A DNA stretch of 64,000 nt from an uncultured Oscillospiraceae bacterium (lineage in GTDB: Bacteria > Bacillota > Clostridia > Oscillospirales > Acutalibacteraceae), in the NCBI GenBank assembly GCA_900543395.1, contig UQQT01000006.1, forward strand, positions 1 through 64,000, written 5' to 3'. The translations under genes and the position numbers were made by a program. Below, piece by piece: positions 42,430 through 51,366 of the stretch. How positions within the stretch are numbered: the stretch's first letter is position 1; every line of letters begins with the position of its first letter. The notes beneath the pieces are model-generated. The model was not told the DNA's origin. It searched no databases and saw nothing but the letters and a program-made list of their open reading frames with translations.

Positions 42430-43635
42430 TTATTTTTTGTAATTGACCGCAAGACCTCCGTCGGAAGTCTCCTTATATCTTCTCGACATGTCAAGTCCCG
42501 TTTCGTACATCGTTTTTACAACGGTATCGAATGATATTTTTCTCGTTGTGGTAAGGAAATTCGAAAGGCTCAGCGCGTTTATCGCTCTCATGGCGGCGAC
42601 CGCATTTCTCTCAATGCACGGGATCTGAACAAGCCCTCCGATAGGGTCGCACGTAAGCCCGAGATGATGTTCCATAGCGACCTCCGCTGCGTACTCTATC
42701 TGATCTATACCCATTTCGAAAAGCTCCGCAAGCGCGGCAGAAGCCATGGAGCATGCGGCACCGACCTCCGCCTGGCATCCGCACTCGGCTCCGCTTATGG
42801 AAGCGTTTGTCTTTATAAGATTGCCGATAATTCCGCCCGCCGCGAGAGCGTGAGCGATTTGTATATCGTCAAATCCTTTCTGCTCCTGCATATAGCGCAG
42901 AACCGACGGAACGACTCCGCACGAACCGCATGTAGGCGCGGTAACTATGATTCCGCCGCCCGCGTTCTGCTCGCTTACCGCAAACGCGTACGCGCATACG
43001 ACCCTGTTTTCCTTTGTCTGTGCGGATTCGTCGATATGTCTTTGATTAAAAAGATAGCGCGCTTTTCTCTGCGTACCGAGTCCTCCGGGAAGCTCGCCGG
43101 ATTTTACAAGTCCCTCGTTTATCGAATTCTTCATCTGCTCCCATATATTGAGCAAATACTCCGTAATGCCCGCGCCGTCAAATTTCTCGGCGTACTGCCA
43201 CAGACGGATTCTGTTTTTTAAACAGTACTCACTGATTTCCGCAAATGAATTGTGGGGATATATCTCGGGCGGATCCTCGCTCGGAAGCCCCTCGTATTCG
43301 ACGGCTCCCCCGCCGACGCTCGACGCTCTCTGTTTGCCTGTAAGCTCTCCGTTTTTATATGCGAAAAAGTCAAGCGTATTAGGGTGCGGAAGAGTTGAAA
43401 TGTCCGTATCCTTATCAAAAATGATCTGCGTACGGTCTTCGCCCAGAACTTCCAGCAGAGCCTCGTCGGTCATGTGTCCTTTGCCCGTCATTGCAAGCGA
43501 GCCGTAAAGAATGACCCTGAACGAGTCCGCATCGGGGAACATTTCAAGAATTTTTTTTGCCGCGTCGTTAGGTCCCATGGTGTGCGAACTCGACGGCCCC
43601 TTTCCGGCTTTATACAATTGAGTTAATGATTTCAT
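42430..43635 (-). CDS. sdaA: L-serine ammonia-lyase, iron-sulfur dependent, fused alpha and beta
   Basis: Deaminates L-serine to pyruvate and ammonia; the 4Fe-4S cluster is oxygen-labile. I prefer the ATG at 43635 (401 residues), because GAGGT lies 5 nt upstream. The beta domain opens with SSSHTMGP. The alpha domain carries APTCGSCGVVPS, GAECGCQAEVG and LTCDPIGGLVQIPC, which hold the cluster cysteines. Single-chain length matches the standard fused form. It is divergent to a sugar-type transporter gene. Confidence 0.96.
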   Translation of the reverse strand: MKSLTQLYKAGKGPSSSHTMGPNDAAKKILEMFPDADSFRVILYGSLAMTGKGHMTDEALLEVLGEDRTQIIFDKDTDISTLPHPNTLDFFAYKNGELTGKQRASSVGGGAVEYEGLPSEDPPEIYPHNSFAEISEYCLKNRIRLWQYAEKFDGAGITEYLLNIWEQMKNSINEGLVKSGELPGGLGTQRKARYLFNQRHIDESAQTKENRVVCAYAFAVSEQNAGGGIIVTAPTCGSCGVVPSVLRYMQEQKGFDDIQIAHALAAGGIIGNLIKTNASISGAECGCQAEVGAACSMASAALAELFEMGIDQIEYAAEVAMEHHLGLTCDPIGGLVQIPCIERNAVAAMRAINALSLSNFLTTTRKISFDTVVKTMYETGLDMSRRYKETSDGGLAVNYKK

Positions 43636-43666
43636 CCTGTACCTCATTTAATTAATATACATAATT

Positions 43667-43695
43667 ATTATATATTTTTATTTTGACAATATCAA
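43667..43695 (-). promoter_or_regulatory. sdaA promoter
   Basis: Minus-strand TTGATA (43690-43695), a 17-nt spacer and TATAAT (43667-43672), about 35 nt before the chosen ATG. Confidence 0.85.
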
Positions 43696-43877
43696 GGATA
43701 AAATACAATATTGTTGACTCTGTATACACGTTCGTTTACTTTTTATGGCATATATCCAAATAAAAGTAACGTTTAATAGTAAAAATAAATAAATTTTTTG
43801 GCATAATATTTCCTATTAAAGAAAGTTCATTTCCTTAATTTGTCCATTAATAAACTATTCAAAAATAATTATTTTTG

Positions 43878-43906
43878 TTGCATTTTTTTTATATATATGA
43901 TACAAT
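43878..43906 (+). promoter_or_regulatory. Promoter of the GPH transporter gene
   Basis: TTGCAT (43878-43883), a 17-nt spacer and TACAAT (43901-43906). It falls inside the longest open frame and so supports the GTG start at 43951. The ~315-bp gap 43636-43950 holds this promoter and that of sdaA and nothing else I can support. Confidence 0.72.
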
Positions 43907-43950
43907 TAGTTTTGTTAAATTATAAAAGAAAAAGAAAGGGAGATGTTATA

Positions 43951-45525
43951 GTGTCGGACGAAAACAAAAATAACGCCGAGTCCTCGAATCCGGGCGAAGT
44001 GAATTACGTCTATCAAAACAGACGTTACGTCGGTAGAAAAGAAACCGTCGGATTCGTTCTCTGGGACGCGGCGCAAAGTTTTAACATCAACACTTATTCC
44101 GGCAGATTTGTAACGAACGTTTTACAGATCGATCTCGGACTCCAGGCAATCGAACAGACTATCAACGGAATATGGGACGTCGTCAATGATATTTTCATGG
44201 GAGCGATCATAGATAAAACCCGTACCCGCTGGGGTAAGTTCAGACCGTATCTGCTTTTACTTGCGGTTCCCGGTCTCATCCTCACCGCTCTCTACTGGCT
44301 GCTGCCGATTCTTTTTGCGGGCAGAACGAGCATGGACATCACAAAGTTCGTATTCTACTTTGTCCTCGCATTCATCAGAGAGGGTATCGGCACGTTCCAG
44401 AGCATTGCAAGAACAGGTCTGCTGTCAACGATAACGCCTCACCCCGTCGACCGAACAAGGCTTATAACGCTTGCTAACTTCGCTTCGGGTACATTCGGCG
44501 AAAAACTTCCCGAACAGATTACGACGGTCATTCTCGACCTTATCGATAACAAGGTTCTTACAAAAACCTTCAATGCCACACAAAAACAGTTATATCTCGT
44601 AACGTTCGTCGGCATGGGTCTTTTCACAACCATCGTTTCCAGCGGTATGTCAATGTGGTTCTTTATGAATTCAAGAGAGAGAATCATGCAGTCTGTTGAA
44701 TCACCGAGCCTGAAGCAAAGCTTTAAATCGATTCTGAACAACAAGCCCGTACTGCTGCTCACGCTTTCCGACTTTCTAAGCAGCTTCGGACTGAGCGGAA
44801 GCAAGCAGGACTACTACGTTGACGTTCTGCACTTTGCTTCGATGACGCTTATCGCAGGTATTCCCGCGGCTCCCCTGTCGCCTGTCAGCTACTCATACGT
44901 TCCGTGGCTGAGAAGAAAATTCTCATCAAAGGTTCTGTACATATTCAGCCGTTATATAGACAACATCCTCAAAGTACCTATTTTCCTTATCGGATGTATC
45001 GGAATGAAGAAGGACTTCTCGGGCGGTATATATCAGAACAAATGGGCAATGTGCGTAGTCATGATGGTTTGGGAAGTCATTTGGACGCTGTTCTACGGTT
45101 TGAAATCGGTTATCGGTACGGAAATGTATAACGAATCCATGGACTACTGCGAATGGAAAAACGGCTACCGAACGGAGGCTATGACGTCGGTTGCAAAAGG
45201 TCTTGCGGCTAAGGTTGCAAATAAGGTCAGCTCCGTTATCACTACTATTCTTAAAAAAGCGGTTAATTATAATACGTCGGCTTACATTGAGGGACGCGAA
45301 CAGCCGAACTCGGTTAAATTCTATCTTTTCGCAATGTTTACCGTCGTTCCTGCTCTAACCAGTTCGCTCGGAATAATTCCGATGCTCTTCTACGATCTTG
45401 ACGGTAAGAAGAAAGAGCAGATGTACAACGAGCTTCTCGAGCACCGTGCGGCAATGCAGCAGAAAGTTAACGCCGACGCAAAACACGTTACCTCGGCTTC
45501 CGCTTCCGAATCCGCAGGCGAATAA
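43951..45525 (+). CDS. GPH-family sugar/cation symporter (MFS_2)
   Basis: I set the start at GTG 43951 (524 residues): AAGGGAG lies 9 nt upstream and the promoter lies within the longer frame. The glycoside-pentoside-hexuronide signature IDKTRTRWGKFRPYL is in the first cytoplasmic loop, and about 12 helices are visible. GPH proteins usually import glycosides with Na+ or H+. No sugar hydrolase is adjacent, so the substrate is unknown. A second, extended relative lies at 47932-50436. A hairpin terminator follows. Confidence 0.85.
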   Translation: MSDENKNNAESSNPGEVNYVYQNRRYVGRKETVGFVLWDAAQSFNINTYSGRFVTNVLQIDLGLQAIEQTINGIWDVVNDIFMGAIIDKTRTRWGKFRPYLLLLAVPGLILTALYWLLPILFAGRTSMDITKFVFYFVLAFIREGIGTFQSIARTGLLSTITPHPVDRTRLITLANFASGTFGEKLPEQITTVILDLIDNKVLTKTFNATQKQLYLVTFVGMGLFTTIVSSGMSMWFFMNSRERIMQSVESPSLKQSFKSILNNKPVLLLTLSDFLSSFGLSGSKQDYYVDVLHFASMTLIAGIPAAPLSPVSYSYVPWLRRKFSSKVLYIFSRYIDNILKVPIFLIGCIGMKKDFSGGIYQNKWAMCVVMMVWEVIWTLFYGLKSVIGTEMYNESMDYCEWKNGYRTEAMTSVAKGLAAKVANKVSSVITTILKKAVNYNTSAYIEGREQPNSVKFYLFAMFTVVPALTSSLGIIPMLFYDLDGKKKEQMYNELLEHRAAMQQKVNADAKHVTSASASESAGE

Positions 45526-45552
45526 TAAAACAAATTCAATAATTACGATAAA

Positions 45553-45584
45553 AGGCGTGACCGAAAAGTCACGTCTTTTTTTTG
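45553..45584 (+). terminator. Terminator of the GPH transporter gene
   Basis: A 9-bp stem with one G-U pair around 45553-45561 and 45568-45576, followed by an eight-T run. Confidence 0.9.
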
Positions 45585-45621
45585 TCTTCATATAATTAAA
45601 AGTATGCAGGAATTCAAACTG

Positions 45622-45897
45622 TTATTTAAATAAGTCGCTGCGGGTTCCTGTTCGTGATAAAGTTAAAACCAAAACATCATTATCAATACGATAAATCAAC
45701 AGCCGATAGGGAGATATATGACGCTCTCTAAATTCGTCTCAATTACCTGTCAGAAAGTGATATCCGTTTTTATCGTGTAAAATATCACCGCACGATAAAA
45801 CCCTGATAACATCGGCAAGGAAATATTCATACCTCGTTTTCATTAAAAGCTTATAATCCTTTTTAAACTGTGACGTCCTGATAACATCAAAGATCAT
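45622..45897 (-). pseudogene. YafQ-type toxin with premature TGA (decayed)
   Basis: The minus-strand frame from 45897 reads MIFDVIRTSQFKKDYKLL up to LTGN, then TGA at 45739-45741, then continues in the same frame as DEFRERHISPYRLLIYRID and LTLSRTGTRSDLFK to a stop at 45622-45624. The whole 91-codon frame is a RelE-superfamily YafQ mRNA interferase. Family members have Trp after GN (GNW), so one base change, TGG to TGA, splits it. The catalytic His and Arg of the C-terminal half lie after the stop. Since TGA ends other genes here, I read this as inactivation. Confidence 0.82.
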
Positions 45898-45901
45898 TAT
45901 T

Positions 45902-46156
45902 TTAACTCCATAGAGGCTGTTCCTCATCGAAATAACGTTTTACAGACGGAGCATGAGCGATTCTTTCAGCTTCACGCATTGCATATATCGTTTCATTATT
46001 CGGCTGCTCCAATCTTACATCAAAAGTGAAACCTCCGGTGCGAAGCGACTGACGCAAAAAAAGACATTAACGGCAGTGGTCAGATTCATACACCTTCTCC
46101 GTAAAGAGTTTCACATTTTGTTTTATATCACCGGACAAAAAAGAGTACCGCCGCAT
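45902..46156 (-). pseudogene. DinJ/RelB-type antitoxin with frameshifts (decayed)
   Basis: The partner of the YafQ remnant, 4 bp upstream of it in the usual antitoxin-first order. Three frames read in succession: SGDIKQNVKLFTEKV, then MNLTTAVNVFF, then LRQSLRTGGFTFDVRLEQ continuing to NNETIYAMREAERIAHAPS and VKRYFDEE. Together they make a normal DinJ. One frameshift is near 46090-46096 and a second is in a seven-A run at 46056-46062 (T-run in the gene). The N-terminal DNA-binding strand also looks damaged. Confidence 0.78.
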
Positions 46157-46179
46157 CTGAAACAATTCGAAAAGTGTTA

Positions 46180-46268
46180 AACTGTTTAAACACAAAAAAG
46201 CTTTAAATGCTCTGAACTGTTTAAGCACAAAAAGGCTATAAATGCTCTGAACTGTTTAAGCACAAAAA
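46180..46268 (+). repeat. 35-bp tandem repeat, about 2.5 copies
   Basis: Units start with AACTGTTTAA at 46180, 46215 and 46250, an exact 35-bp period, with a few substitutions between copies; the third is cut short by the terminator. There are no spacers, so it is not a CRISPR. The gap 45526-46332 otherwise holds the terminator, the decayed toxin-antitoxin pair and the next terminator. Confidence 0.8.
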
Positions 46269-46293
46269 AAAGAGCCGTCCTTTCAGACAGCTC
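46264..46293 (-). terminator. Terminator of the cohesin-like protein gene
   Basis: An 8-bp stem with one G-U pair (46272-46279 with 46286-46293), read leftward into an eight-T run. Confidence 0.85.
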
Positions 46294-46332
46294 GATTTTT
46301 TGATTCGATAATTAAACCTTAATCAGTTTAAA

Positions 46333-46956
46333 TTATTTCTTCTTGGTTACTACGAAAGCAACAGCAGCAAGAGCAGAAACGCCTGCGATTACAGCGATAC
46401 CAGCGTCACCGGTCTTCTTGATGTTCTTGGGCTTCTTAGTGGTGGTCTCGGGAGCCTTAGTGGTGCCAGGAGTTACGGTAGTAGTCTCAGAGGGCTTCTC
46501 ATAAGCCGGAGTATCAACTACAACAGAAGCGGATTTCTTCATTCCGTCGATCTCAGTACCGTCAGCAGTCTTGATTTCAAGGCTCTTAACGCCGTCCTTA
46601 ACCTTGAGAACGAAAGTACCGATCTCAACATAAGCGGTGTCGAACTGCTCCATGCTCATTGCGGAACCGGAGAGAAGCTTTGCGCTGTCAGCGGTCTCAC
46701 CTGCAACAGCAGTGTAGGAACCCTTGAAGGGAGTTGCGCTTACGAAAGTCGCTGCGTCATGGTCATAGTCAAGGAAGAGACTGGCAGTCTCTTTTGCGCC
46801 GTTAGCACCGAGCTTAATGGTGAGCTCTCTGGTCTCAGCATTGAATTTAGTTTCAATGCTAACAGAAGAAGCGTCAGCAGCAAAAGCTACAACACCAAGG
46901 CATGCCGTGAGGGCAAGAGCGATTACGCAAGCAAGAATTTTCTTTGCAAGTTTCAT
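46333..46956 (-). CDS. Cell-surface protein with cohesin-like domain and PKTGD-like sorting tail
   Basis: A 207-residue protein after AAGGAAGG. Signal peptide 1-27. Residues 30-148 fit a cohesin-like beta-sandwich: LFLDYDHDAATFVSATPFKG, AKLLSGS and VEIGTFVLKVKDG. A Thr/Pro/Lys linker (150-178) follows, then KKTGD (180-184), a hydrophobic segment and a KKK tail, which has the layout of a sortase signal but without the usual Leu-Pro. Codons are biased toward AAG, GTA and CTC as in highly expressed genes, and the promoter is near consensus. Possible partner of the dockerin protein at 7082-8557. Confidence 0.78.
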   Translation of the reverse strand: MKLAKKILACVIALALTACLGVVAFAADASSVSIETKFNAETRELTIKLGANGAKETASLFLDYDHDAATFVSATPFKGSYTAVAGETADSAKLLSGSAMSMEQFDTAYVEIGTFVLKVKDGVKSLEIKTADGTEIDGMKKSASVVVDTPAYEKPSETTTVTPGTTKAPETTTKKPKNIKKTGDAGIAVIAGVSALAAVAFVVTKKK

Positions 46957-47012
46957 TGGTAAAACCTTCCTTAAAAAAATTTTCTATTATCCTCTGCGAA
47001 TAATACAGTTGT

Positions 47013-47041
47013 ATTATATACTAACGTTCCGTTTAAGTCAA
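47013..47041 (-). promoter_or_regulatory. Promoter of the cohesin-like protein gene
   Basis: Minus-strand TTGACT (47036-47041), a 17-nt spacer and TATAAT (47013-47018), one base from consensus. Confidence 0.88.
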
Positions 47042-47150
47042 GTATTTTTTTAAAAAAATACACCGGCACATTTCACAAATCATGACAATTTGACATTCTT
47101 CGCTTTATATAATATAATCATTATATAATATATAAAAGGAGGAAAACCTC

Positions 47151-47717
47151 ATGAGCGACAGTTTTTCACTTCTCAAGGAAGAATGTCTGTCATGCAGAAA
47201 ATGCAGACTCGCCGAAACGCGGACGAACGTCGTATTCGGAATCGGAAACGAACATTCCAAAATAATGTTTATAGGCGAAGCTCCGGGCGAAAACGAGGAT
47301 TTAAGCGGAGAGCCGTTCGTGGGCAGAGGAGGCAAGCTGCTTGACAATTATCTGTCCGTAGTCGGCTTCGACCGCAATACGAATGTTTATATAACAAACA
47401 CGGTCAAATGCCGTCCTCCGAAAAACCGCGACCCAATGCCCGACGAACAGGAAAAATGCATCGGGTATTTAAGGGAGCAGTTTAAAATAATACAGCCCGC
47501 GATAGTAGTTTGCCTCGGAAGAATAGCCTCATGCAAGTTAATTAAACCCGATTTTAAGGTTACGAAAGAACACGGAGTATTTTTCGATAAAAAGGGAACT
47601 CTTTTTGTGGGAACTTTTCATCCCGCCGCACTTCTGCGCGACCCGAGAAAAAAAGAGGACGCGCTCGGCGATTTTTTAAAAATAAGAGAAAAAGCAGAAG
47701 AACTTAATTTGGTGTAA
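47151..47717 (+). CDS. Uracil-DNA glycosylase, family 4-like (Fe-S)
   Basis: Removes uracil from DNA. The 188-residue protein has the family 4 motif GEAPGENED in place of the family 1 GQDPYH, the 4Fe-4S cysteines CLSC-x2-C near the N-terminus and C-x(~16)-C later (TVKC, EKC), and the C-terminal HPAALLR. AGGAGG precedes the ATG. The stop codon lies within the palindromic repeat at 47716-47747. It is the third DNA glycosylase in the window. Confidence 0.93.
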   Translation: MSDSFSLLKEECLSCRKCRLAETRTNVVFGIGNEHSKIMFIGEAPGENEDLSGEPFVGRGGKLLDNYLSVVGFDRNTNVYITNTVKCRPPKNRDPMPDEQEKCIGYLREQFKIIQPAIVVCLGRIASCKLIKPDFKVTKEHGVFFDKKGTLFVGTFHPAALLRDPRKKEDALGDFLKIREKAEELNLV

Positions 47718-47860
47718 ACAATAATTTACCGAGGTAAATTATTGTTTCAGTGATTAGCGGTCAGTTGTCAGCAGTCAGTATTACGTAATTTCTAACCACT
47801 GCCCGCCGCCTGCTGTTCACTGCAATAATTTATTGCGTGCAACGCGGTAAATCATTGTTT
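47716..47860. repeat. MITE-like dispersed repeat after the uracil-DNA glycosylase gene
   Basis: Begins with a perfect 15-bp palindrome arm pair (47716-47730 with 47733-47747), then CAGTGA; ends with TCACTG and a degenerate second palindrome (about 47823-47860). The interior has TTCTAACC and CTGCTGTTCACTG (47810-47822), also found at 34299-34331. No gene is present in 47718-47931. Confidence 0.6.
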
Positions 47861-47931
47861 TATATTTTTTACAATAAAATTAAACATATTCGGACGGCAG
47901 AGAGTAAATCCCTGCCGTCCGAGTTTCATTA

Positions 47932-50436
47932 TTATTTTTTCTTTGATTTTGCGGCTTTTTTCTCCGCTTTTATCTTCTTTGCGTACGCGTCGGCTTCTTC
48001 CTGTTCTCTTATCGCCTGTTCTCTTTCGCGGGCCTCGGTCTCCTCGGCTCTGCGCTTTGCTTCATCGTACATTGCGTTAAGCTCGTCAAGATGATTGTAA
48101 TTTTCATACTGCGAGACGAGTCTCTCCGCGTCGTTGTACGCCTTTGCCGCAAGGCTGTAATGGAAGTGAATATCGTTCTGTTTTTTTTGTTTGGCAAGAT
48201 TTTCCTTTTTCTTTGCCTTTAATCCGTCGATCTCTTTGCGAAGTCTTGCGATTTCAAGAGAATCCTTTTCTTTCTTCGCAACGGCGGAAAGAGTGTACGT
48301 CTCCTTAAGCTTCTCGTCGAGCGAGTCCTCCTCGTCAAACAGAGACTCGAGAATCGTAAAATCGGGCTTTACAAGCTTCGTTACGTCGGGATAATACTTC
48401 TCGATTGCCTTTTTCGAGGCAAGCTTTTTCTTAGCCGTCTCGACAGCGAACTTTTTAAGCTCCTTCTCCTCCTCGGTATTCGAGGGAAGCGACTGTGCGG
48501 AATGAAGCTCCTTGAGAATATCCTCACGGCTCGTCGAAGCAAGCGCGGGGAGACCTGCGTCGAGAACCTTTTTATAAACGCTCAGCCGGGTTTTATAGAT
48601 AGGCGTAGAGAATTTATCAAGCTCGTCGCAGACGAATTTTGAAATATCGATTTTCTCATTGAATTCGAGCGCGTCTCTGTATGCCTTTTTTGCCTGCTTC
48701 CTTGACGCTTTATAATCCGCGCGGGCAAGCCTGCAAGCCTTTTTGTATGCTTCCTTTTCGTCCTTTGACGCACCCTTTGCGTATTTTTCGACTTTTCTTG
48801 CGGGATCGGGCTTATAATCTTCTTTATTAACGCTTACATAATCGGCTTTTGCCGTGGCACGGGCTTCGTTGATTATATCGATAGCGTCGACCAAGTCTCT
48901 GTCCTTAAGACAGTTGTTACTGTAATCCTCAAATAACGCTCTGATTTTAAGAACCTTGACAACGCCCTTCTGTTTCTTTTCCGTAAAGTCGTAGAAAAAG
49001 TAGGGAACGACGTTGAGAAACGCGCCGACAGCTGCCATAATTATAAGAACTGACATTAATCTATATAAAAGCCCGGGTTCACCCGTATTAACGTCAAGTA
49101 TATCGTAAGGCGACGCATAGCCGTTATTGCTGCTGATTCCGTAATATTTCTGAACGGCGGGAAGAATGGATGACGTAAAGAGCGTTACAATACTTCCTAT
49201 CGTGCCGACAGCCGCAAACATTCCGTCGATTCTCTCGCCCGTTTTATACTGCTGATAGTCTCTGATATCCGCCTGTATCGCGGGCGCGGTAATCTGCTCG
49301 CTCGCGCCGACGAACCAGTTAAAGTACACGCAGATAAACAGCCACCAAATATTATGCATACCGAGGAGCATTGCCAGTATGCAGACTATATTCATAAAGT
49401 TTGCAAGAATAAGCACCATCTTTTTACCCCATTTTCTGACGAGAACGGGAGTAAGAAGCATACCCCAGAAAGACGCGTTTCCGATAAGAGTCTGAATAAG
49501 AGCGTACTGCGTGCCATTTGCGGTATGACCGTAGTTATACGACCATGTGAGAATATTTCCGTACGCGCTTTCGAGAAATCCGATCCATCCGGCAAGAGAA
49601 ATTATCCAGAAATACTTATTCTTTGCGACTTCCTTAATAGCGTATGAGAATTTAATCTGAATGGTATGGGACTTAGCCTGAACGATCTTCTCCTTCGTAT
49701 TTGCAAATACGAGAATCGTAAGAGTGATACCGAGAATCGCAAATATCGGGTAGGAATATCTGTAAACTCTGATGTCGTAAAGGTTGTCGTTCGTAAATAC
49801 CTGCGCGACTATCGGGAGGGCTATGTTAATGATAGAAGGAGCGAGCGAGTAAACAACGCTCTTGACCGCAAGAACGTCGGTACGCTCCTGCGTGTTGGGA
49901 GAGAGGACGTGTATAAGATTGGTATACGCGTCGTTGAAGAAGTTATAATAAAACTGTAAAAGAAGATTGAAAACAAGAACTATAGCGCATGTTGCGATAT
50001 AATCAGCGCTCTTGCCGAAAATCATGCCTGTTCCGACAATATTCGCAAGCTTGTCATACGGGAACCATACGTACGCAACGGATATTACCGCCGTCGGAAT
50101 ACCCATGGATAAGAGGTACGGTCGGTATTTACCCGCCTTGTTCCTCGTATTATCAACCATGTTCGCCCTCAACGCGGTGAGAGGAATGTTCGCGAACGTG
50201 TCTATAAGATACAATATGTACATATCGTCAGGAGCAATACCTATCGCGCCGCCGACTATCATGTTCGTCGTACCGACTATAAGCGAAACGCCGATTGTCA
50301 TAATGAAATACGCGCCGATTCCTCCGACTGCGTACGCGGCGATCTCCTTAAATGTCATGTATTTGCCTAAAGGCGGAATCTTCCAGTAGGTCCGCACCTT
50401 ATCAACGACGCCGGACACCTTCTCTTTTACATTCAT
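47932..50436 (-). CDS. GPH-family transporter with ~345-residue charged C-terminal extension
   Basis: An 834-residue protein after GGAGG. Residues ~20-490 are a GPH/MFS_2 transporter with the loop motif DNTRNKAGKYRPYL and about 12 helices. From about residue 490 a long cytoplasmic extension follows, rich in Lys, Glu and Ala, with heptad-like stretches (ARLRKEIDGLKAKKKENL; REREQAIREQEEADAYA) that predict coiled coil. Ordinary GPH proteins are about 450-520 residues, and the relative at 43951-45525 lacks this part. The PTS IIA-like extension known from LacS is not what is seen here. Role of the tail unknown; regulation or clustering is inferred. Confidence 0.82.
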   Translation of the reverse strand: MNVKEKVSGVVDKVRTYWKIPPLGKYMTFKEIAAYAVGGIGAYFIMTIGVSLIVGTTNMIVGGAIGIAPDDMYILYLIDTFANIPLTALRANMVDNTRNKAGKYRPYLLSMGIPTAVISVAYVWFPYDKLANIVGTGMIFGKSADYIATCAIVLVFNLLLQFYYNFFNDAYTNLIHVLSPNTQERTDVLAVKSVVYSLAPSIINIALPIVAQVFTNDNLYDIRVYRYSYPIFAILGITLTILVFANTKEKIVQAKSHTIQIKFSYAIKEVAKNKYFWIISLAGWIGFLESAYGNILTWSYNYGHTANGTQYALIQTLIGNASFWGMLLTPVLVRKWGKKMVLILANFMNIVCILAMLLGMHNIWWLFICVYFNWFVGASEQITAPAIQADIRDYQQYKTGERIDGMFAAVGTIGSIVTLFTSSILPAVQKYYGISSNNGYASPYDILDVNTGEPGLLYRLMSVLIIMAAVGAFLNVVPYFFYDFTEKKQKGVVKVLKIRALFEDYSNNCLKDRDLVDAIDIINEARATAKADYVSVNKEDYKPDPARKVEKYAKGASKDEKEAYKKACRLARADYKASRKQAKKAYRDALEFNEKIDISKFVCDELDKFSTPIYKTRLSVYKKVLDAGLPALASTSREDILKELHSAQSLPSNTEEEKELKKFAVETAKKKLASKKAIEKYYPDVTKLVKPDFTILESLFDEEDSLDEKLKETYTLSAVAKKEKDSLEIARLRKEIDGLKAKKKENLAKQKKQNDIHFHYSLAAKAYNDAERLVSQYENYNHLDELNAMYDEAKRRAEETEAREREQAIREQEEADAYAKKIKAEKKAAKSKKK

Positions 50437-50634
50437 GACAAACCTCCGTAAATCATACTTAAGTATAATTTTAACACAGATTCAACATTAAAACAACCAT
50501 AAAACACAAAATAATAATGAAATTCGTGTGAATTTCGGTTTAAATTGTTTTTCTTTTTTACAGTATGATTAAAAAAAGACGCTTTTCTATCAAGCAGATA
50601 AAAAAACGTCCCGTTATTTTCGGTTTAAATTAAA

Positions 50635-51366
50635 TTAAAGCACGCATCTGAGGAAATCCTTGGTTCTCTCGTTCTGCGGGTCGGAGAAAATCGCCTCGGG
50701 AGTACCCTCCTCCATAATAACGCCGTCAGCCATGAATACGACTCTGTCCGCAACGTCGCGCGCAAAGCCCATCTCATGCGTAACGACTATCATCGTCATG
50801 CCGCCCTCGGCAAGCTCCTTCATAACGGAGAGAACCTCACCGACCATCTCCGGGTCAAGCGCGCTTGTCGGCTCGTCGAAAAGCATTATATCCGGGTGCA
50901 TGGCGAGTGCTCTCGCAATAGCGACTCTCTGCTGCTGACCGCCCGAAAGCTGACGGGGGTATGCGTCCGCCTTGTCGCGAAGCCCTACCCTGTCGAGAAG
51001 TTCGTAGGCTTTCTTTTCCGCCTCGGCTCTCGTCATTTTTTTAAGCTCAACGGGAGCCATCATTATATTCTTTTTAACCGACATGTTCGTAAACAGGTTG
51101 AACTGCTGGAAAACCATGCCGACATTCTCTCTGAATTTATTTATATTAGTATGCTTATCCGTAATAAGCGTACCGTCGACCTCGATTGAACCGGACGTCG
51201 CGCTCTCAAGCTGATTGAGACATCTGAGCAGAGTAGACTTACCGCTGCCGGAGGGGCCTATAAGACAAACGACTTCGCCCTCCTCGACCTCCATATTAAT
51301 ACCTCTGAGTACCTCAAGGTCGTCGAAGGACTTATGCAGATCGGTTACTTTTACTTTTTTTGTCAT
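50635..51366 (-). CDS. Polar amino acid ABC transporter, ATP-binding subunit (GlnQ-like)
   Basis: A 243-residue ATPase with Walker [10 protein letters not shown], signature [15 protein letters not shown], Walker [15 protein letters not shown] and the H-loop VTHEMGFA, all canonical for the PAAT family. It is the last gene of a substrate-binding protein/permease/ATPase operon, and its start overlaps the end of the permease gene by 35 nt. Confidence 0.95.
   Translation of the reverse strand: MTKKVKVTDLHKSFDDLEVLRGINMEVEEGEVVCLIGPSGSGKSTLLRCLNQLESATSGSIEVDGTLITDKHTNINKFRENVGMVFQQFNLFTNMSVKKNIMMAPVELKKMTRAEAEKKAYELLDRVGLRDKADAYPRQLSGGQQQRVAIARALAMHPDIMLFDEPTSALDPEMVGEVLSVMKELAEGGMTMIVVTHEMGFARDVADRVVFMADGVIMEEGTPEAIFSDPQNERTKDFLRCVL

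Noticed and set aside
43840..43950. Longer N-terminus for the GPH transporter
   Set aside because: The extra 37 codons overlap a good promoter and lack a ribosome site; the GTG at 43951 has one.
45600..45660. tRNA-like TTC loop near the toxin gene
   Set aside because: A GGTTC-like stretch occurs but no acceptor stem or anticodon arm can be formed around it.
45739..45741. TGA read as tryptophan or selenocysteine in the YafQ gene
   Set aside because: TGA serves as the stop codon of other genes here, the antitoxin is frameshifted too, and no selenocysteine insertion hairpin is evident; decay is simpler.
46180..46268. Short CRISPR array
   Set aside because: The 35-bp units follow each other directly with no unique spacers, and no cas gene is present.
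50520..50634. Terminator after the amino acid ABC operon
   Set aside because: Only a four-base GACG/CGTC pairing across a long AT-rich loop was found, too weak to call.
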